A stretch of DNA of 64,000 nt from Geobacillus stearothermophilus ATCC 12980 (GCF_030369615.1 NZ_CP128494.1:1879501-1943500); one strand, 5' to 3'. Shown: positions 24,941-33,483, counted from the stretch's first letter. Notes: a model not told the origin generated them from the letters alone. Made by a program: numbers and translations.

Positions 24941-25012
24941 CCCCCGGCCCTCCTTTCCCCCCTATTGTAAAAGAAAAAGAAGGGGTTGGCTAGGGAAAAA
25001 CATGGGCGACTT

Positions 25013-26305
25013 TTATGCTGTCGGGCCGCCCCGTTCATTGGCCAGCTTCGGCCGAAGCAAAAGCCGACCTTGCCGCTCCCGCTCCGGATGGCCATCAGTC
25101 AAGCGGATGCGGCGGACGAACCAATAAATGATCAAATGCCCGGCGCCGCATACAAACATCAGCACACGAATGCCCGTCTGCTCGTTAAAGAGCTCCACCG
25201 CCGCCAAAAAAGCAAGAATCGACGCCACCCGTCCGGCGTTTAAAAACAGCTCGCGGACGACGATATATTCGACGCGCGCTTCCGCTGATTTCCAGCTTTT
25301 CCCGATCACGTCAAACGTCAACGATGAGTACGGAACAAGCAAAATCGGATAAGCGATGGCAATCGTGACGGCATAAAGAAGAAGGCGCGGGTACGAAGGA
25401 TGAAAGACGATGAGAAAAATGGCTGCATACAGCAAAAGACCGCCCAACAAAATGGCTTTCATCCGGTATTCCCGCTTCATCAACCGGGAGACGACGTAAT
25501 AAGCGATAAACGATGTGAAGGAATTGACCAATCCGTACTTGCCAAGCGCCCATTCGCTATGGGAGCTGACGTAGACAAGCACGGAAATGACAAAAACGAA
25601 CGAGCCTTCACGCAGTCCTTGAAAAAAATGGGCGTTCGTAATGAGCCGCCAGTTCCGGTTTTCATTCCGTTCCTTTAAAATGCGGAAAAATAAATATTTC
25701 CCCGCGGCCGCGCGGCGCTTCAAGAAAAAGCTGAGCAGCACAGCGACAAGAAACAAGCCGAGCGACAGCGAGAAAACGAACGTATACCCTTTCGCTCCAT
25801 GAAGCGATGAGATGATATAACCGGCGGCAATCGGCCCGATCATGCCGGCTGATGAGGTCAACACCCCGAAAAAACCGTTAAAAAAGTCGCGCGTCTCCGG
25901 TTCGGTAATTTCAAATGTCAGCACGTTAAAAGCGAGCCAGTAAAAACCGTAGCCGACGCCAAGCAGCGCGCCGAGAACGAGCAAATATTGATGGGCGCGG
26001 GAGCCGACCAGCAAAACCGTGACAAAAAAAACGGCTAAACATGACACGCCAAGCCGCAAAACGAGAATGCGGTCGATCTGTTTCGCCAGACGGCCGGCAA
26101 CGATAAACGTCAGCGGCTGCATCGTGACGACCGCCAAGTTGTACAATGCCAAATCGCGAAAATCGCCGGTCTGTTTCCACAAATAAATGTTGACAAACGT
26201 GTTCGACAGGGAAACACCGAGCGCGTAAAACCCGCCGATGCAAAGCAAAAGCAACAGGTCGCGGTTCACTTGTTCTTGGCCGGTTAGTTTTTGGAAAAAT
26301 GCCAT
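25013..26305 (-). CDS. yqgE: Major facilitator superfamily transporter YqgE
   Basis: A 430-residue polytopic protein with about twelve hydrophobic segments and the MFS loop VAGRLAKQIDRI between helices 2 and 3. I identify it as YqgE by its position between pbpA and sodA, as in B. subtilis. The substrate is unknown. Start: ATG after AAAGGGGAG. The C-terminus is short and basic (RERQGRLLLRPK). Confidence 0.82.
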   Translation of the reverse strand: MAFFQKLTGQEQVNRDLLLLLCIGGFYALGVSLSNTFVNIYLWKQTGDFRDLALYNLAVVTMQPLTFIVAGRLAKQIDRILVLRLGVSCLAVFFVTVLLVGSRAHQYLLVLGALLGVGYGFYWLAFNVLTFEITEPETRDFFNGFFGVLTSSAGMIGPIAAGYIISSLHGAKGYTFVFSLSLGLFLVAVLLSFFLKRRAAAGKYLFFRILKERNENRNWRLITNAHFFQGLREGSFVFVISVLVYVSSHSEWALGKYGLVNSFTSFIAYYVVSRLMKREYRMKAILLGGLLLYAAIFLIVFHPSYPRLLLYAVTIAIAYPILLVPYSSLTFDVIGKSWKSAEARVEYIVVRELFLNAGRVASILAFLAAVELFNEQTGIRVLMFVCGAGHLIIYWFVRRIRLTDGHPERERQGRLLLRPKLANERGGPTA

Positions 26306-26403
26306 TGCAAACTCCCCTTTTCATCTATCGGGTAGTGTGGCCATTTCTGCCGCCTCTATGCACCCGGCGCAACGAAAACCGCTCCCTTTGCCTGCCCCCT
26401 TCG

Positions 26404-26441
26404 TCGAAAAAAAAGCGGAGCGTTTTGTTTCGCCCCGCTTT
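26404..26441 (-). terminator. Terminator of sodA
   Basis: AAAGCGGGGCG pairs with CGCTCCGCTTT (one mismatch) on the minus strand with an 8-base loop, and a run of T follows. Confidence 0.83.
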
Positions 26442-26446
26442 GTTCA

Positions 26447-27061
26447 TTATTTTGCTTTCGCTTCGCTGTACCGTTTCGCCACTTCGTCCCAGTTGACGAC
26501 GTTCCAGAATGCGGCAATGTATTCCGGACGGCGGTTTTGGTATTTCAAGTAGTACGCATGCTCCCAAACGTCCAAGCCGAGAATCGGCGTTTTGCCTTCC
26601 ATAATCGGCGAATCTTGGTTCGGCGTGCTTGTGATTTCCAGCTCGCCGTTGTTCACAACAAGCCATGCCCAACCGGAACCGAAACGGCCGGCCGCTGCTT
26701 TCGAAAACTCGTCTTTGAACGCGGTGAAGCTGCCGAATTTTTTGTTGATGGCGTCAGCCAGCTCACCCGTCGGCTCGCCGCCGCCATTTGGCGACAAAAT
26801 CGTCCAGAAAAGCGAGTGGTTCGCATGGCCGCCGCCGTTGTTGCGCACCGCCGTGCGGATGCTTTCCGGAAGGGCTTCCAAATTGCTGAGCAGTTCTTCG
26901 AGCGATTTGTTTTGCAAATCCGGATGTCCTTCAAGCGCCGCATTCAAATTTGTAACGTATGTGTTATGGTGCTTCGTGTGGTGAATGTTCATCGTTTCTT
27001 TGTCGATGTGCGGCTCCAGAGCATCATACGGATACGGCAATGCTGGCAATTCAAATGGCAT
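26447..27061 (-). CDS. sodA: Superoxide dismutase (manganese)
   Basis: A 204-residue Fe/Mn superoxide dismutase that reads almost identically, from memory, to the crystallised G. stearothermophilus Mn enzyme. Metal ligands are His27 (NIHHTKHH), the His in [10 protein letters not shown] (about residue 82), Asp and His in [13 protein letters not shown] (about 164 and 168). Residues GGGH and QDSP agree with the manganese form. It converts superoxide to hydrogen peroxide and oxygen in the cytoplasm. An inverted repeat GCGAACGC-GCGTTCGT lies in the 5' leader. Start: ATG after AAAGGAGGAG. Confidence 0.97.
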   Translation of the reverse strand: MPFELPALPYPYDALEPHIDKETMNIHHTKHHNTYVTNLNAALEGHPDLQNKSLEELLSNLEALPESIRTAVRNNGGGHANHSLFWTILSPNGGGEPTGELADAINKKFGSFTAFKDEFSKAAAGRFGSGWAWLVVNNGELEITSTPNQDSPIMEGKTPILGLDVWEHAYYLKYQNRRPEYIAAFWNVVNWDEVAKRYSEAKAK

Positions 27062-27228
27062 ACCGATCTCCTCCTTTTTGATTTATGTACACGAACGCCA
27101 AAGCGTTCGCTTGAGATTAGCTTACCAAAGTTGGCACAATGTTTCAATCGACTTGCTTGTCCTCGCTTTTTGTTTACATATTTTCAACACACCGTTGACC
27201 GTTTCTTCATAATGACAAGCTATAGTAT

Positions 27229-27321
27229 ATGGCTGCCATTCGTTCCGAAGCCGATGCACTAAATGAACGGGTGTTGCAATGGCGCGCCTTGCTTGAAACC
27301 TTTCATTTGCCTTCTGACTAA
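27229..27321 (+). CDS. Possible small protein (30 residues)
   Basis: An uninterrupted frame encodes 30 residues ending in ALLETFHLPSD, rich in Glu, Arg and Leu and likely a helix. The stop codon touches a strong terminator. Against it: no ribosome binding site is present ahead of the ATG, which lies three bases behind a TATAGT hexamer, and the TTGACC upstream is 20 bases from that hexamer. It could be a leaderless small gene or the end of a longer transcript. I do not recognise the sequence. Confidence 0.3.
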   Translation: MAAIRSEADALNERVLQWRALLETFHLPSD

Positions 27322-27345
27322 AGCGGGAAGATGCCCGCTTTTTCT
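27320..27345 (+). terminator. Terminator upstream of yqgB
   Basis: AAAGCGGG pairs with CCCGCTTT around a 6-base loop and TTTTTCTTT follows. No clear gene upstream on this strand except the 30-residue frame. Confidence 0.75.
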
Positions 27346-27355
27346 TTGTCTCAAG

Positions 27356-27384
27356 TTGAATTCTTCCTCTTTCCCGGCTACAAT
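27356..27384 (+). promoter_or_regulatory. Sigma-A promoter of yqgB
   Basis: TTGAAT (27356-27361) and TACAAT (27379-27384) are 17 bases apart, about 30 bases before the start codon. Confidence 0.7.
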
Positions 27385-27415
27385 GGAAAAGGAGATAAAG
27401 AAAGGTGTGTCTGAG

Positions 27416-28189
27416 ATGAACGTATTCGTCCAGCTGTGGAAAAGCTTATATTCTCCGAAAGACATCGCCCGCTTTCGATTTCAGGGAATTGGGAAAACGA
27501 TCGGTTATTTGTTTTTGCTGACTTTGCTGTCCACTCTTCCGACGTTTTACTATGTCTCCTCGTCGCTCACTGAAGGCATCCGCACAACGAGCGCCTTATT
27601 GAATAACGAGTTGCCGCCGTTTTCGATTGAAAACGGCGAACTTCACTCGGAGGCGGCCACGCCGATTCATATTGATCAAGGCGGATTTACGATCATTTTT
27701 GACAGCACCGGCAAAGTGACGAGTGAGAACGTCGAGCAGTTTCCGAACGCCATCGCGCTCTTGAAGCATGAAGCCGTGCTCGTCGCCGGCCATCAGGCGC
27801 AGCATTACAGCTATGCCACGTTTCCGGATGTGACCATTACCGACGAAGACGTTCGCGCGTTCATCGCCGGTCTTCAGTCGCTTCTCCCTGTCCTCATCCC
27901 GCTTTTTGGGTTCGTTTTATACGTGCTCGCCTGCGCCGGGAAATTCATCAGCGTGTGCATCTTTGCCTTTTTCGGCCTGATTCTTGCCGGCGTGCTCGAC
28001 AAAACGCTGCGCTACCGCCATACATGGGTGATGTCGGCTTACGCCATTACGCTGTCGACCGTCTTTTTCACCGTGATGGAAACGGTGCAAGCGGTCGTGC
28101 CCTACGGCGCGTTGATCCATTGGTTCGTTTCGCTTGTCGTTCTCTTTTTGGCAGTCAAGGAAGTGCCATCAGCCAAACGGGAAATATAA
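27416..28189 (+). CDS. yqgB: DUF1189 family membrane protein YqgB
   Basis: A 257-residue membrane protein of the DUF1189 family. The first hydrophobic helix (TIGYLFLLTLLSTLPTFYYV) is followed by a soluble, probably extracellular domain of about 110 residues, then four helices (LLPVLIPLFGFVLYVLACAG; ISVCIFAFFGLILAGVL; WVMSAYAITLSTVFF; LIHWFVSLVVLFLAV). The start region MNVFVQLWKSLYSPKDIARF is typical of the family, to which YvdJ also belongs. Function unknown. Start: ATG behind AAAGGTG. Confidence 0.82.
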   Translation: MNVFVQLWKSLYSPKDIARFRFQGIGKTIGYLFLLTLLSTLPTFYYVSSSLTEGIRTTSALLNNELPPFSIENGELHSEAATPIHIDQGGFTIIFDSTGKVTSENVEQFPNAIALLKHEAVLVAGHQAQHYSYATFPDVTITDEDVRAFIAGLQSLLPVLIPLFGFVLYVLACAGKFISVCIFAFFGLILAGVLDKTLRYRHTWVMSAYAITLSTVFFTVMETVQAVVPYGALIHWFVSLVVLFLAVKEVPSAKREI

Positions 28190-28224
28190 AAAAGCTGCCT
28201 GTCGATGCAGGACAGCTTTTTTTG
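28188..28224. terminator. Terminator shared by yqgB and the PstS-like pseudogene
   Basis: AAAAGCTGCCTG pairs with CAGGACAGCTTTT with small internal differences. Runs of T or A on both sides make it bidirectional. It starts one base before the end of the yqgB stop. Confidence 0.75.
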
Positions 28225-28234
28225 TGCTTACGCT

Positions 28235-28462
28235 GCTTTGCTTCTTTCTCCTCGTCCTCGACGCGCGCGCCGCCCCCCCGGAGTCTGCCAGCGGCTGAAG
28301 CGCTGTAGATCCCACTAGTGCAATGGTGCCGGAGTAGGTTTCTTCTTTCTTTGCCGCTCCTTCATTGCCGCCCGCGTTGTTCTTTTCAGTCTGCCCGCAG
28401 CCGGCCAAAACGCCGGTCATCAACAAGGCGGCCAATCCCAATTTGACTCGTTTGCTCCACAT
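28235..28462 (-). pseudogene. Truncated PstS-like phosphate-binding lipoprotein gene
   Basis: The gene begins as an intact lipoprotein: signal peptide WSKRVKLGLAALLMTGVLAG, lipobox Cys, a Gly/Lys-rich linker and the start of a phosphate-binding domain, TYSGTIALVGSTALQPLAD. After about 60 residues, at a run of seven G, family resemblance ends; the frame continues through SGGAARASRTRRKK and the terminator to a stop inside the yqgB end. About 200-250 residues of a normal PstS are missing. The ribosome binding site (GGGAGG) is still present, so a short secreted peptide could be made. I interpret it as the remains of a second PstS. Confidence 0.72.
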
Positions 28463-28761
28463 TCAGAAATCCTCCCGTTTTGTTTTCGTACTTTCAACGT
28501 ACAAGACCATTGTAGCGAGACATCGTTAGGCCCTTATAAAGCAGTTGTTGAGTTTCTGTAAAGACAAAAAACAGGAATATTTTCAAAAAGCCGTCAAGCG
28601 AGCCTTGAAGGCAAAGAAGAACGGTGATGCCGTTTTTCAAATTGGAGACATTCTTTTGTTGAAGTGTTTTCCTCATGAGCTCAACGACCTTGCTAAGGAA
28701 GACATATTTTCGCTGGACAAGCATACATATGAAATAGATATACGCATGCGGAGGAAGCGTC
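28463..28761. other. AT-rich stretch between the PstS-like pseudogene and yqfZ
   Basis: About 300 bases with lower GC than the surroundings. On the plus strand one frame from a TTG at 28545 looks protein-like (KKQEYFQKAVKRALKAKKNG, VFQIGDILLLKCFPHELND) but has an in-frame stop just before it, no ribosome binding site, and runs into yqfZ in another frame. I could not assign it. It may be the remains of a lost gene. Confidence 0.4.
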
Positions 28762-29076
28762 ATGAAAAAATTCATTTTTCTCCTGCTTCTCTTTCTTTCC
28801 AGTTATATCGTTTACCGCGACCTTGTCATCGGAACGCTTCACCCTTCATCTGAAACAGCGGCAGCCGTTGTCCAGTCGAAACAGGCGGCCATCCCGTACC
28901 GGACGGTGACCATTCGCCCTGGCGATACGTTGTTGTCCATCATCGAGAAAGAACTCAACGGTCCATTGCCCGTTCCGCTCGAGCAGCTGATCCGTGATTT
29001 TGAACGGTTAAATCCAGGCGAACATGCGCAAACATTAAAAATCGGGAAAACTTATAAAGTACCGATCTATCGCTAA
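28762..29076 (+). CDS. yqfZ: LysM-type membrane protein YqfZ
   Basis: A 104-residue protein with an N-terminal signal anchor ([20 protein letters not shown]) and a LysM-like peptidoglycan-binding domain ([17 protein letters not shown], ending [13 protein letters not shown]). In B. subtilis YqfZ lies next to ispG and is linked to sporulation; a role at the spore cell wall is plausible but not shown by the sequence. Start: ATG after CGGAGGAAG. Confidence 0.85.
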   Translation: MKKFIFLLLLFLSSYIVYRDLVIGTLHPSSETAAAVVQSKQAAIPYRTVTIRPGDTLLSIIEKELNGPLPVPLEQLIRDFERLNPGEHAQTLKIGKTYKVPIYR

Positions 29077-29088
29077 CCGGCGAATCGC

Positions 29089-29118
29089 TTGTCAAACGGC
29101 GGATGGCACTGTTACAAT
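29089..29118 (+). promoter_or_regulatory. Sigma-A promoter of ispG
   Basis: TTGTCA (29089-29094) and TACAAT (29113-29118) are 18 bases apart. Because transcription starts at about 29125, it rules out the ATG at 29120 as the ispG start. Confidence 0.68.
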
Positions 29119-29158
29119 AATGCAGAAAGCGACTCGAATGTTAAAGGAGCGAATTCCC

Positions 29159-30283
29159 GTGGGTGAAATCATCCATCGTTCAAAGACTCGGCCGGTCCGC
29201 GTCGGTCCGCTGACGATCGGTGGGAGCAACGAAGTCATCATTCAAAGCATGACGACGACGAAAACGCACGATGTCGAGGCGACGGTGGCGCAAATCCGCC
29301 GGCTTGAGGAGGCGGGCTGTCAAGTCGTCCGCGTCGCCTGCCCGGATGAACGGGCTGCCGCGGCGATACCGGAAATTAAAAAGCGAATCAACATCCCGCT
29401 TGTCGCCGACATCCACTTTGACTACAAACTGGCGCTGAAAGCGATCGAAGGCGGCGTTGATAAAATCCGCATCAATCCAGGCAACATCGGGCGCCGCGAA
29501 AAAGTCGAAGCGGTCGTGAAAGCGGCGAAAGAGCGCGGCGTGCCGATCCGCATCGGCGTCAACGCCGGATCGCTGGAAAAACGCATTTTAGAAAAATACG
29601 GATATCCAACAGCCGACGGCATGGTCGAGAGCGCCTTATACCATATCCGCATCTTGGAAGAACTCGATTTTCACGACATTATCGTTTCGTTGAAAGCGTC
29701 CGATGTGCGCCTCGCCATTGAAGCGTACGAAAAAGCGGCGCGCACGTTCGACTATCCGCTCCATGTTGGCATCACCGAGGCGGGAACGCTTTTTTCCGGC
29801 ACGATCAAAAGCGCGGTTGGACTCGGCGCCATTTTAAGCAAAGGCATCGGCAATACGATCCGCGTTTCGTTAAGCGCCGACCCGGTTGAAGAAGTAAAAG
29901 TGGCGCGCGAAATTTTAAAAACGTTCGGGCTCGCCTCCAATGCGGCGACGCTCATTTCCTGCCCGACGTGCGGGCGGATTGAGATCGATTTGATCAGCAT
30001 CGCCAATGAAATCGAGGACTATATCGCCAAAATTAAGGCGCCGATCAAAGTCGCCGTGCTCGGTTGCGCGGTCAACGGCCCGGGCGAAGCGCGCGAGGCG
30101 GATATCGGCATCGCCGGCGCCCGCGGCGAAGGCTTGTTGTTCCGCCACGGCAAAATTGTCCGCAAAGTACCGGAAGAACAAATGGTGGAAGAACTGAAAA
30201 AAGAAATCGACAAGCTGGCGGAAGAATATTTTGCAAAGCAAAAGGAAAACAAAGCCGCTCTGAAAGGCAGCGCCGCCCAATGA
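29159..30283 (+). CDS. ispG: 4-hydroxy-3-methylbut-2-en-1-yl diphosphate synthase (flavodoxin)
   Basis: A 374-residue enzyme of the MEP pathway that reduces MEcPP to HMBPP. The TIM-barrel part begins [14 protein letters not shown] and contains [12 protein letters not shown]; the C-terminal [4Fe-4S] domain has CPTCGR and [12 protein letters not shown] is chosen as start: AAAGGAG stands 9 bases before it, the protein then lines up with B. subtilis IspG, and the promoter lies downstream of an alternative ATG. IspH, the next enzyme of the pathway, is 8 kb further on in this window. Confidence 0.95.
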   Translation: MGEIIHRSKTRPVRVGPLTIGGSNEVIIQSMTTTKTHDVEATVAQIRRLEEAGCQVVRVACPDERAAAAIPEIKKRINIPLVADIHFDYKLALKAIEGGVDKIRINPGNIGRREKVEAVVKAAKERGVPIRIGVNAGSLEKRILEKYGYPTADGMVESALYHIRILEELDFHDIIVSLKASDVRLAIEAYEKAARTFDYPLHVGITEAGTLFSGTIKSAVGLGAILSKGIGNTIRVSLSADPVEEVKVAREILKTFGLASNAATLISCPTCGRIEIDLISIANEIEDYIAKIKAPIKVAVLGCAVNGPGEAREADIGIAGARGEGLLFRHGKIVRKVPEEQMVEELKKEIDKLAEEYFAKQKENKAALKGSAAQ

Positions 30284-30304
30284 GCGGAATGTTCCTGCAT
30301 AACG

Positions 30305-30346
30305 AGAAAGGGCGTCCCCGCCTTGGGGACACCCTCGCTTTTTTTT
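30305..30346 (+). terminator. Terminator of ispG
   Basis: GGGCGTCCCC pairs with GGGGACACCC around a 5-base loop (one mismatch), and a run of eight T follows. Confidence 0.85.
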
Positions 30347-30692
30347 ACGTATAAAACGGCATAATAAACAGGCGGACGAGAATGGCGATGACGCCAATCC
30401 CGATGGCCCAAGCCCCAAGCGTTTCCGCGCCGCGCCGGCGCGCGATAAACCCGACAATAATGCCGGTCGCCCCTAACAAAATCGGCCAAATAAACAAGGC
30501 GATGATGGACAGGGCCAAAGCGAGCCAGCCGAGCCCGGCGCCGTCCGCGCGTTCTTCATCCCGCTCGTCGCGGCGGCGAATCGGTTCAGCGACTTCCGCC
30601 GCTGTTTCTTCCATGAAAGTGCGTTCTGGTTCCTCTTTTTCGATCGATTGCACGTAACTTCCATTATACGTGCGCTCGCGGTCGTCTGCCAT
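30345..30692 (-). CDS. yqfX: DUF4190-type membrane protein YqfX
   Basis: A 115-residue protein: a charged, soluble N-terminal half (MADDRERTYNGSYVQSIEKE on) and two membrane helices (LALALSIIALFIWPILLGATGIIVGFIA; AWAIGIGVIAILVRLFIM) joined by RRRGAETLG, the signature of DUF4190 proteins. Its position between ispG and yqfW matches yqfX of B. subtilis. Function unknown. ATG with GAGGGAAG in front is preferred to an upstream in-frame ATG. Confidence 0.82.
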   Translation of the reverse strand: MADDRERTYNGSYVQSIEKEEPERTFMEETAAEVAEPIRRRDERDEERADGAGLGWLALALSIIALFIWPILLGATGIIVGFIARRRGAETLGAWAIGIGVIAILVRLFIMPFYT

Positions 30693-30789
30693 ATGCTTCC
30701 CTCGCTTTCCTAAAGTAAGGAGCATTCTTAGTATGAGAAACCGGTGCCATTTTATCAGTGTGAATATTTTCTAAAAGGGGGATGCGACG

Positions 30790-31356
30790 ATGAAACACCG
30801 GCTCGGGATCGACATTGACGGCACGGTTACGTGTCCGAGCACATTTATTCCGTATTTAAACGAAGCATTCGGCAAAGAGCTCGCATTACACGACATTACA
30901 CAATACAATTTGGCGCCGTTATACGGCGTGGCGGAGGAAGAAATGGACCGGTGGCTTGCGGAAAATGAGGCGGGCATTTACGAACGTGCGCCGCTGGCTC
31001 GCTACGCGCTTGAGGTGATTGACAGCTGGAAAGACAAATACGAGCTGTATTACATCAGCGCCCGCGGCCGCCATTTGTACGAGCTCACCGAACGCTGGTT
31101 TCAACGGCACGGCATCCATTACCACCATATTGAGCTGATCGGATCCCACGATAAAATCGCCGCCGTCCGCCAATACAGGCTGGCCGCCTTTTTTGAAGAT
31201 AAATACGATAACGCTTGTGAGATCGCAGAAGCATGCGGCATCCCGGTCATTTTGTTTGACACGCCATACAACCAAGGTCCGCTTCCTGACAATGTCATCC
31301 GCGTCCGGCATTGGCTCGAGGCCAAGCGTGAAGTCGAGCTGCGCTTGGCGCCATAA
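30790..31356 (+). CDS. yqfW: HAD-family 5'-nucleotidase-like protein YqfW
   Basis: A 188-residue HAD-superfamily protein. Motif I is GIDIDGTV (residues 5-12, nucleophile Asp and the general acid Asp), the middle motif with Thr/Ser is YYISARG near residue 95, and the later acidic motif AAFFEDKYDNA is near residue 137. It belongs to the group of putative 5'(3')-deoxyribonucleotidases. The substrate is not known. Start: ATG after AAAGGGGG. It stands between yqfX (divergent) and zur (convergent). Confidence 0.83.
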   Translation: MKHRLGIDIDGTVTCPSTFIPYLNEAFGKELALHDITQYNLAPLYGVAEEEMDRWLAENEAGIYERAPLARYALEVIDSWKDKYELYYISARGRHLYELTERWFQRHGIHYHHIELIGSHDKIAAVRQYRLAAFFEDKYDNACEIAEACGIPVILFDTPYNQGPLPDNVIRVRHWLEAKREVELRLAP

Positions 31357-31394
31357 GAAAAACATCTCCCGTCTTATATCGGGAGATGTTTTTG
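31356..31394. terminator. Bidirectional terminator between yqfW and zur
   Basis: A perfect stem AAAAACATCTCCCG with CGGGAGATGTTTTT around an 8-base loop, with T runs built into both arms. Confidence 0.88.
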
Positions 31395-31799
31395 GCATTG
31401 CGGACATGTTCCGTAAATTTCAAATTTATGGTCGGCGATTTCGTAGCCGTCGAGCTGCGTGGCCAGCCTTTCCATTGGACATATATCGATTTCTTTTGTT
31501 TTCCCGCACTCGGTGCAAATGAAATGATGGTGATGGCGGCGGGCGTCGCAGGCGAACCGAAACCGTTTCTCTCCTGACAACTCGGTCATCTCCAAGATGC
31601 CGAGCGCAGCAAAGAGCGACAAATTGCGGTACACCGTGTCAACGCTTAAGCCCGGATAAGCGGGACGAAGCGCCTCAAGCACTTCTTTTGCCGTCAAATA
31701 TTTGTCGCGGCCGGCAAACAGCTCGAGCATTTGTTTCCGTTTTTCCGTATATTTAAACCCTTTTTCCTTCATTAACCGCAACGCTTCGCCAACGTTCAT
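31374..31799 (-). CDS. zur: Zinc uptake repressor Zur (Fur family)
   Basis: A 141-residue Fur-family regulator. The N-terminal winged helix contains YTEKRKQMLELF, LTAKEVLEAL and LSVDTVYRNLSLF. The metal sites are in the His-rich stretch RRHHHHFICTECGK and CPQCQ, which supply the structural CxxC pairs, and in HKFEIYGTCP. B. subtilis Zur has the same layout and starts MNVQEAL; here it starts MNVGEAL, which fixes the start at the ATG after AAGGGGG and not at upstream in-frame codons. Its ATG overlaps the stop of znuB (ATGA). With the operator before znuC, the operon is predicted to be self-regulated by zinc. Confidence 0.93.
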   Translation of the reverse strand: MNVGEALRLMKEKGFKYTEKRKQMLELFAGRDKYLTAKEVLEALRPAYPGLSVDTVYRNLSLFAALGILEMTELSGEKRFRFACDARRHHHHFICTECGKTKEIDICPMERLATQLDGYEIADHKFEIYGTCPQCQKHLPI

Positions 31800-32638
31800 C
31801 GCGACCGCCCCCTTCTCCATTTTTTCCATCCTAATACGAGAAGCAAAATGGCCACGGCCATCATGACAATCGTTCCGCCCGGCGCCCAATCGAGTTCGTA
31901 TGCCGCCAGCAAGCCGACGATGACGGAAAGCTCCCCGAAGAAAACGGAATATGCGATGGCTTGTTTAAAGCTTTTGGCGATGCGGATGCTCGCGGCCACC
32001 GGCAGCGTCATGAGCGAAGAAACGAGCAGCACGCCAACGATGCGCATCGACGCCGCGATGACGAGAGCGACAAGCACGATAAACAAAAAATGAATGAGCT
32101 TGGCGCGGACGCCGGAAACGCGGGCATATTCCTCATCAAACGAGAGAAGAAACAATTCCTTGTAAAAAGCGAAAATGACGGCGACAGCAACAATCGCGAC
32201 GCCGAGCGCCGTTCCGACATCAGAGCGGCTGACAGCGCTCACGCTGCCGAACAAGTACGAAAACAAATCAGTTGTAAATCCGTTGGCCGCTGAAATCAAA
32301 ATCACACTTAAGCCGATGCCGGCCGATAAAATGATCGGAATGGCAAGCTCCTCATAATGCCGGTACACAGCACGCAGCTTTTCGATAAACAGCGAGCCGA
32401 TGACGGAAAAGCCCATGCCGATGTACAGCGGGTTCCATCCGGCTGCCGCCGGCACGGACTTCCCGAGCAGCAGCCCGGCGGCAATGCCGGCAAGCGTGAC
32501 ATGGCTCAACGCATCCGCGATGAGCGAGAGCCGCCGAACAACGATAAACACGCCAAGCAGCGGCGCGGCAAATCCGGTCAATACCCCGGCCCAGAAGGCG
32601 TTGCGCAAAAACTCGTACTGCCATAAGGCTTCCCACAC
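31796..32638 (-). CDS. znuB: Zinc ABC transporter permease ZnuB (ZurM-like)
   Basis: A 280-residue ABC-3 family permease with about eight hydrophobic segments and the family signature FVVRRLSLIADALSHVTLAG read as IVVRRLSLIADALSHVTLAG. It forms the membrane channel for zinc (or manganese) uptake with ZnuC. Genetic coupling with zur favours zinc. The binding protein (ZnuA) is not next to it. Start: ATG at 32638 behind a GGAG-type site; it follows znuC by about 40 bases. Confidence 0.9.
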   Translation of the reverse strand: MWEALWQYEFLRNAFWAGVLTGFAAPLLGVFIVVRRLSLIADALSHVTLAGIAAGLLLGKSVPAAAGWNPLYIGMGFSVIGSLFIEKLRAVYRHYEELAIPIILSAGIGLSVILISAANGFTTDLFSYLFGSVSAVSRSDVGTALGVAIVAVAVIFAFYKELFLLSFDEEYARVSGVRAKLIHFLFIVLVALVIAASMRIVGVLLVSSLMTLPVAASIRIAKSFKQAIAYSVFFGELSVIVGLLAAYELDWAPGGTIVMMAVAILLLVLGWKKWRRGRSR

Positions 32639-32676
32639 GTGTCATTCCTCCAACGTCAATCGTTTATATGGCCCCT

Positions 32677-33432
32677 CTAGTGCTCGTGGGAGAGAACGTG
32701 AAGCGGATGCCCGTAAAACTGCGAAATGGCTTCGTCGCCAAGCTGTTCAAACTCCTCCGCTTTTCCATGGAAATAGAGGCGTCTGTTCAAACAGGCGATA
32801 TGGGTGACCCGCTCCGTCATCGTCCCGATGTCGTGCGTCACTAAGATAAGCGTCAAACCGCGGCGGTTCAAATCGCCAAGCAGCTCATAAAACTCGTGCA
32901 CATGGCGGGCATCCACGCCGACCGTCGGCTCGTCTAAAATGAGCAAATCCGGTTGGCTCGCCAACGCCCGGGCGATAAACACCCGCTGCTGCTGGCCGCC
33001 GGACAGCTCGCCGATATTGCGCTTCGCCAACTCGCTCAGCCCAACAGCCTCAAGCGCCGCCGTGACCGCCCGCCGGTCTTCTTTCGTCAACAGGCGGAAC
33101 AAGCCGCGTTTCGCCGTCAATCCGCTCGCCGCCACTTCCTCAACCGTCGCCGGGAAACCGCGGTTAAAACTGTTGGCTTTTTGCGATACAAAGCCGATTC
33201 GATGCCATGCCCGGAACGATTCAACCGGTTCACCGAACAACAAAATGCGGCCATGCGACGGCTTGAGCAAACCGAGCACGCATTTCAGCAGCGTCGATTT
33301 TCCCGAGCCGTTCGGGCCGACCAATCCTAAAAATGCTCCTTTCGGCACCGTTAAACTAACATGCTCAAGCACGTTCTCGTTTTCATAACGGAACGACACA
33401 TCCTCAATTTGCAAAACAAGCCCACTCTCCAT
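32677..33432 (-). CDS. znuC: Zinc ABC transporter ATP-binding protein ZnuC
   Basis: A 251-residue ABC ATPase: Walker A GPNGSGKST near residue 39, Q-loop IGFVSQKANSFN, signature [15 protein letters not shown], Walker B LLILDEPTVGVD, switch His in LVTHDIG. It belongs to the metal-uptake group of ABC proteins, and it is the first gene of znuC-znuB-zur. Start: ATG after AAGGGAG. The C-terminus ends in a His-containing tail (GHPLHVLSHEH) that could bind metal. Confidence 0.92.
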   Translation of the reverse strand: MESGLVLQIEDVSFRYENENVLEHVSLTVPKGAFLGLVGPNGSGKSTLLKCVLGLLKPSHGRILLFGEPVESFRAWHRIGFVSQKANSFNRGFPATVEEVAASGLTAKRGLFRLLTKEDRRAVTAALEAVGLSELAKRNIGELSGGQQQRVFIARALASQPDLLILDEPTVGVDARHVHEFYELLGDLNRRGLTLILVTHDIGTMTERVTHIACLNRRLYFHGKAEEFEQLGDEAISQFYGHPLHVLSHEH

Positions 33433-33452
33433 GGCGGTTCTCCCTTGCTAAT

Positions 33453-33467
33453 TCAGAATCATTCTGA
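33453..33467 (-). promoter_or_regulatory. Zur-type operator before znuC
   Basis: A perfect 7-1-7 inverted repeat, TCAGAAT-C-ATTCTGA, in the leader of znuC, just downstream of the -10 element. Its form is that of Fur/Zur/PerR boxes. Its place in the znuC-znuB-zur transcript points to Zur. Confidence 0.8.
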
Positions 33468-33483
33468 TTTGCTTCACTATGCA

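Noticed and set aside
23720..24970. Long plus-strand frames opposite pbpA
   Set aside because: Antisense shadows; no ribosome binding sites, and composition follows pbpA codon positions.
28494..28775. 93-codon minus-strand frame before yqfZ
   Set aside because: Overlaps the yqfZ start in antisense, has no ribosome binding site and reads as a random hydrophobic mixture.
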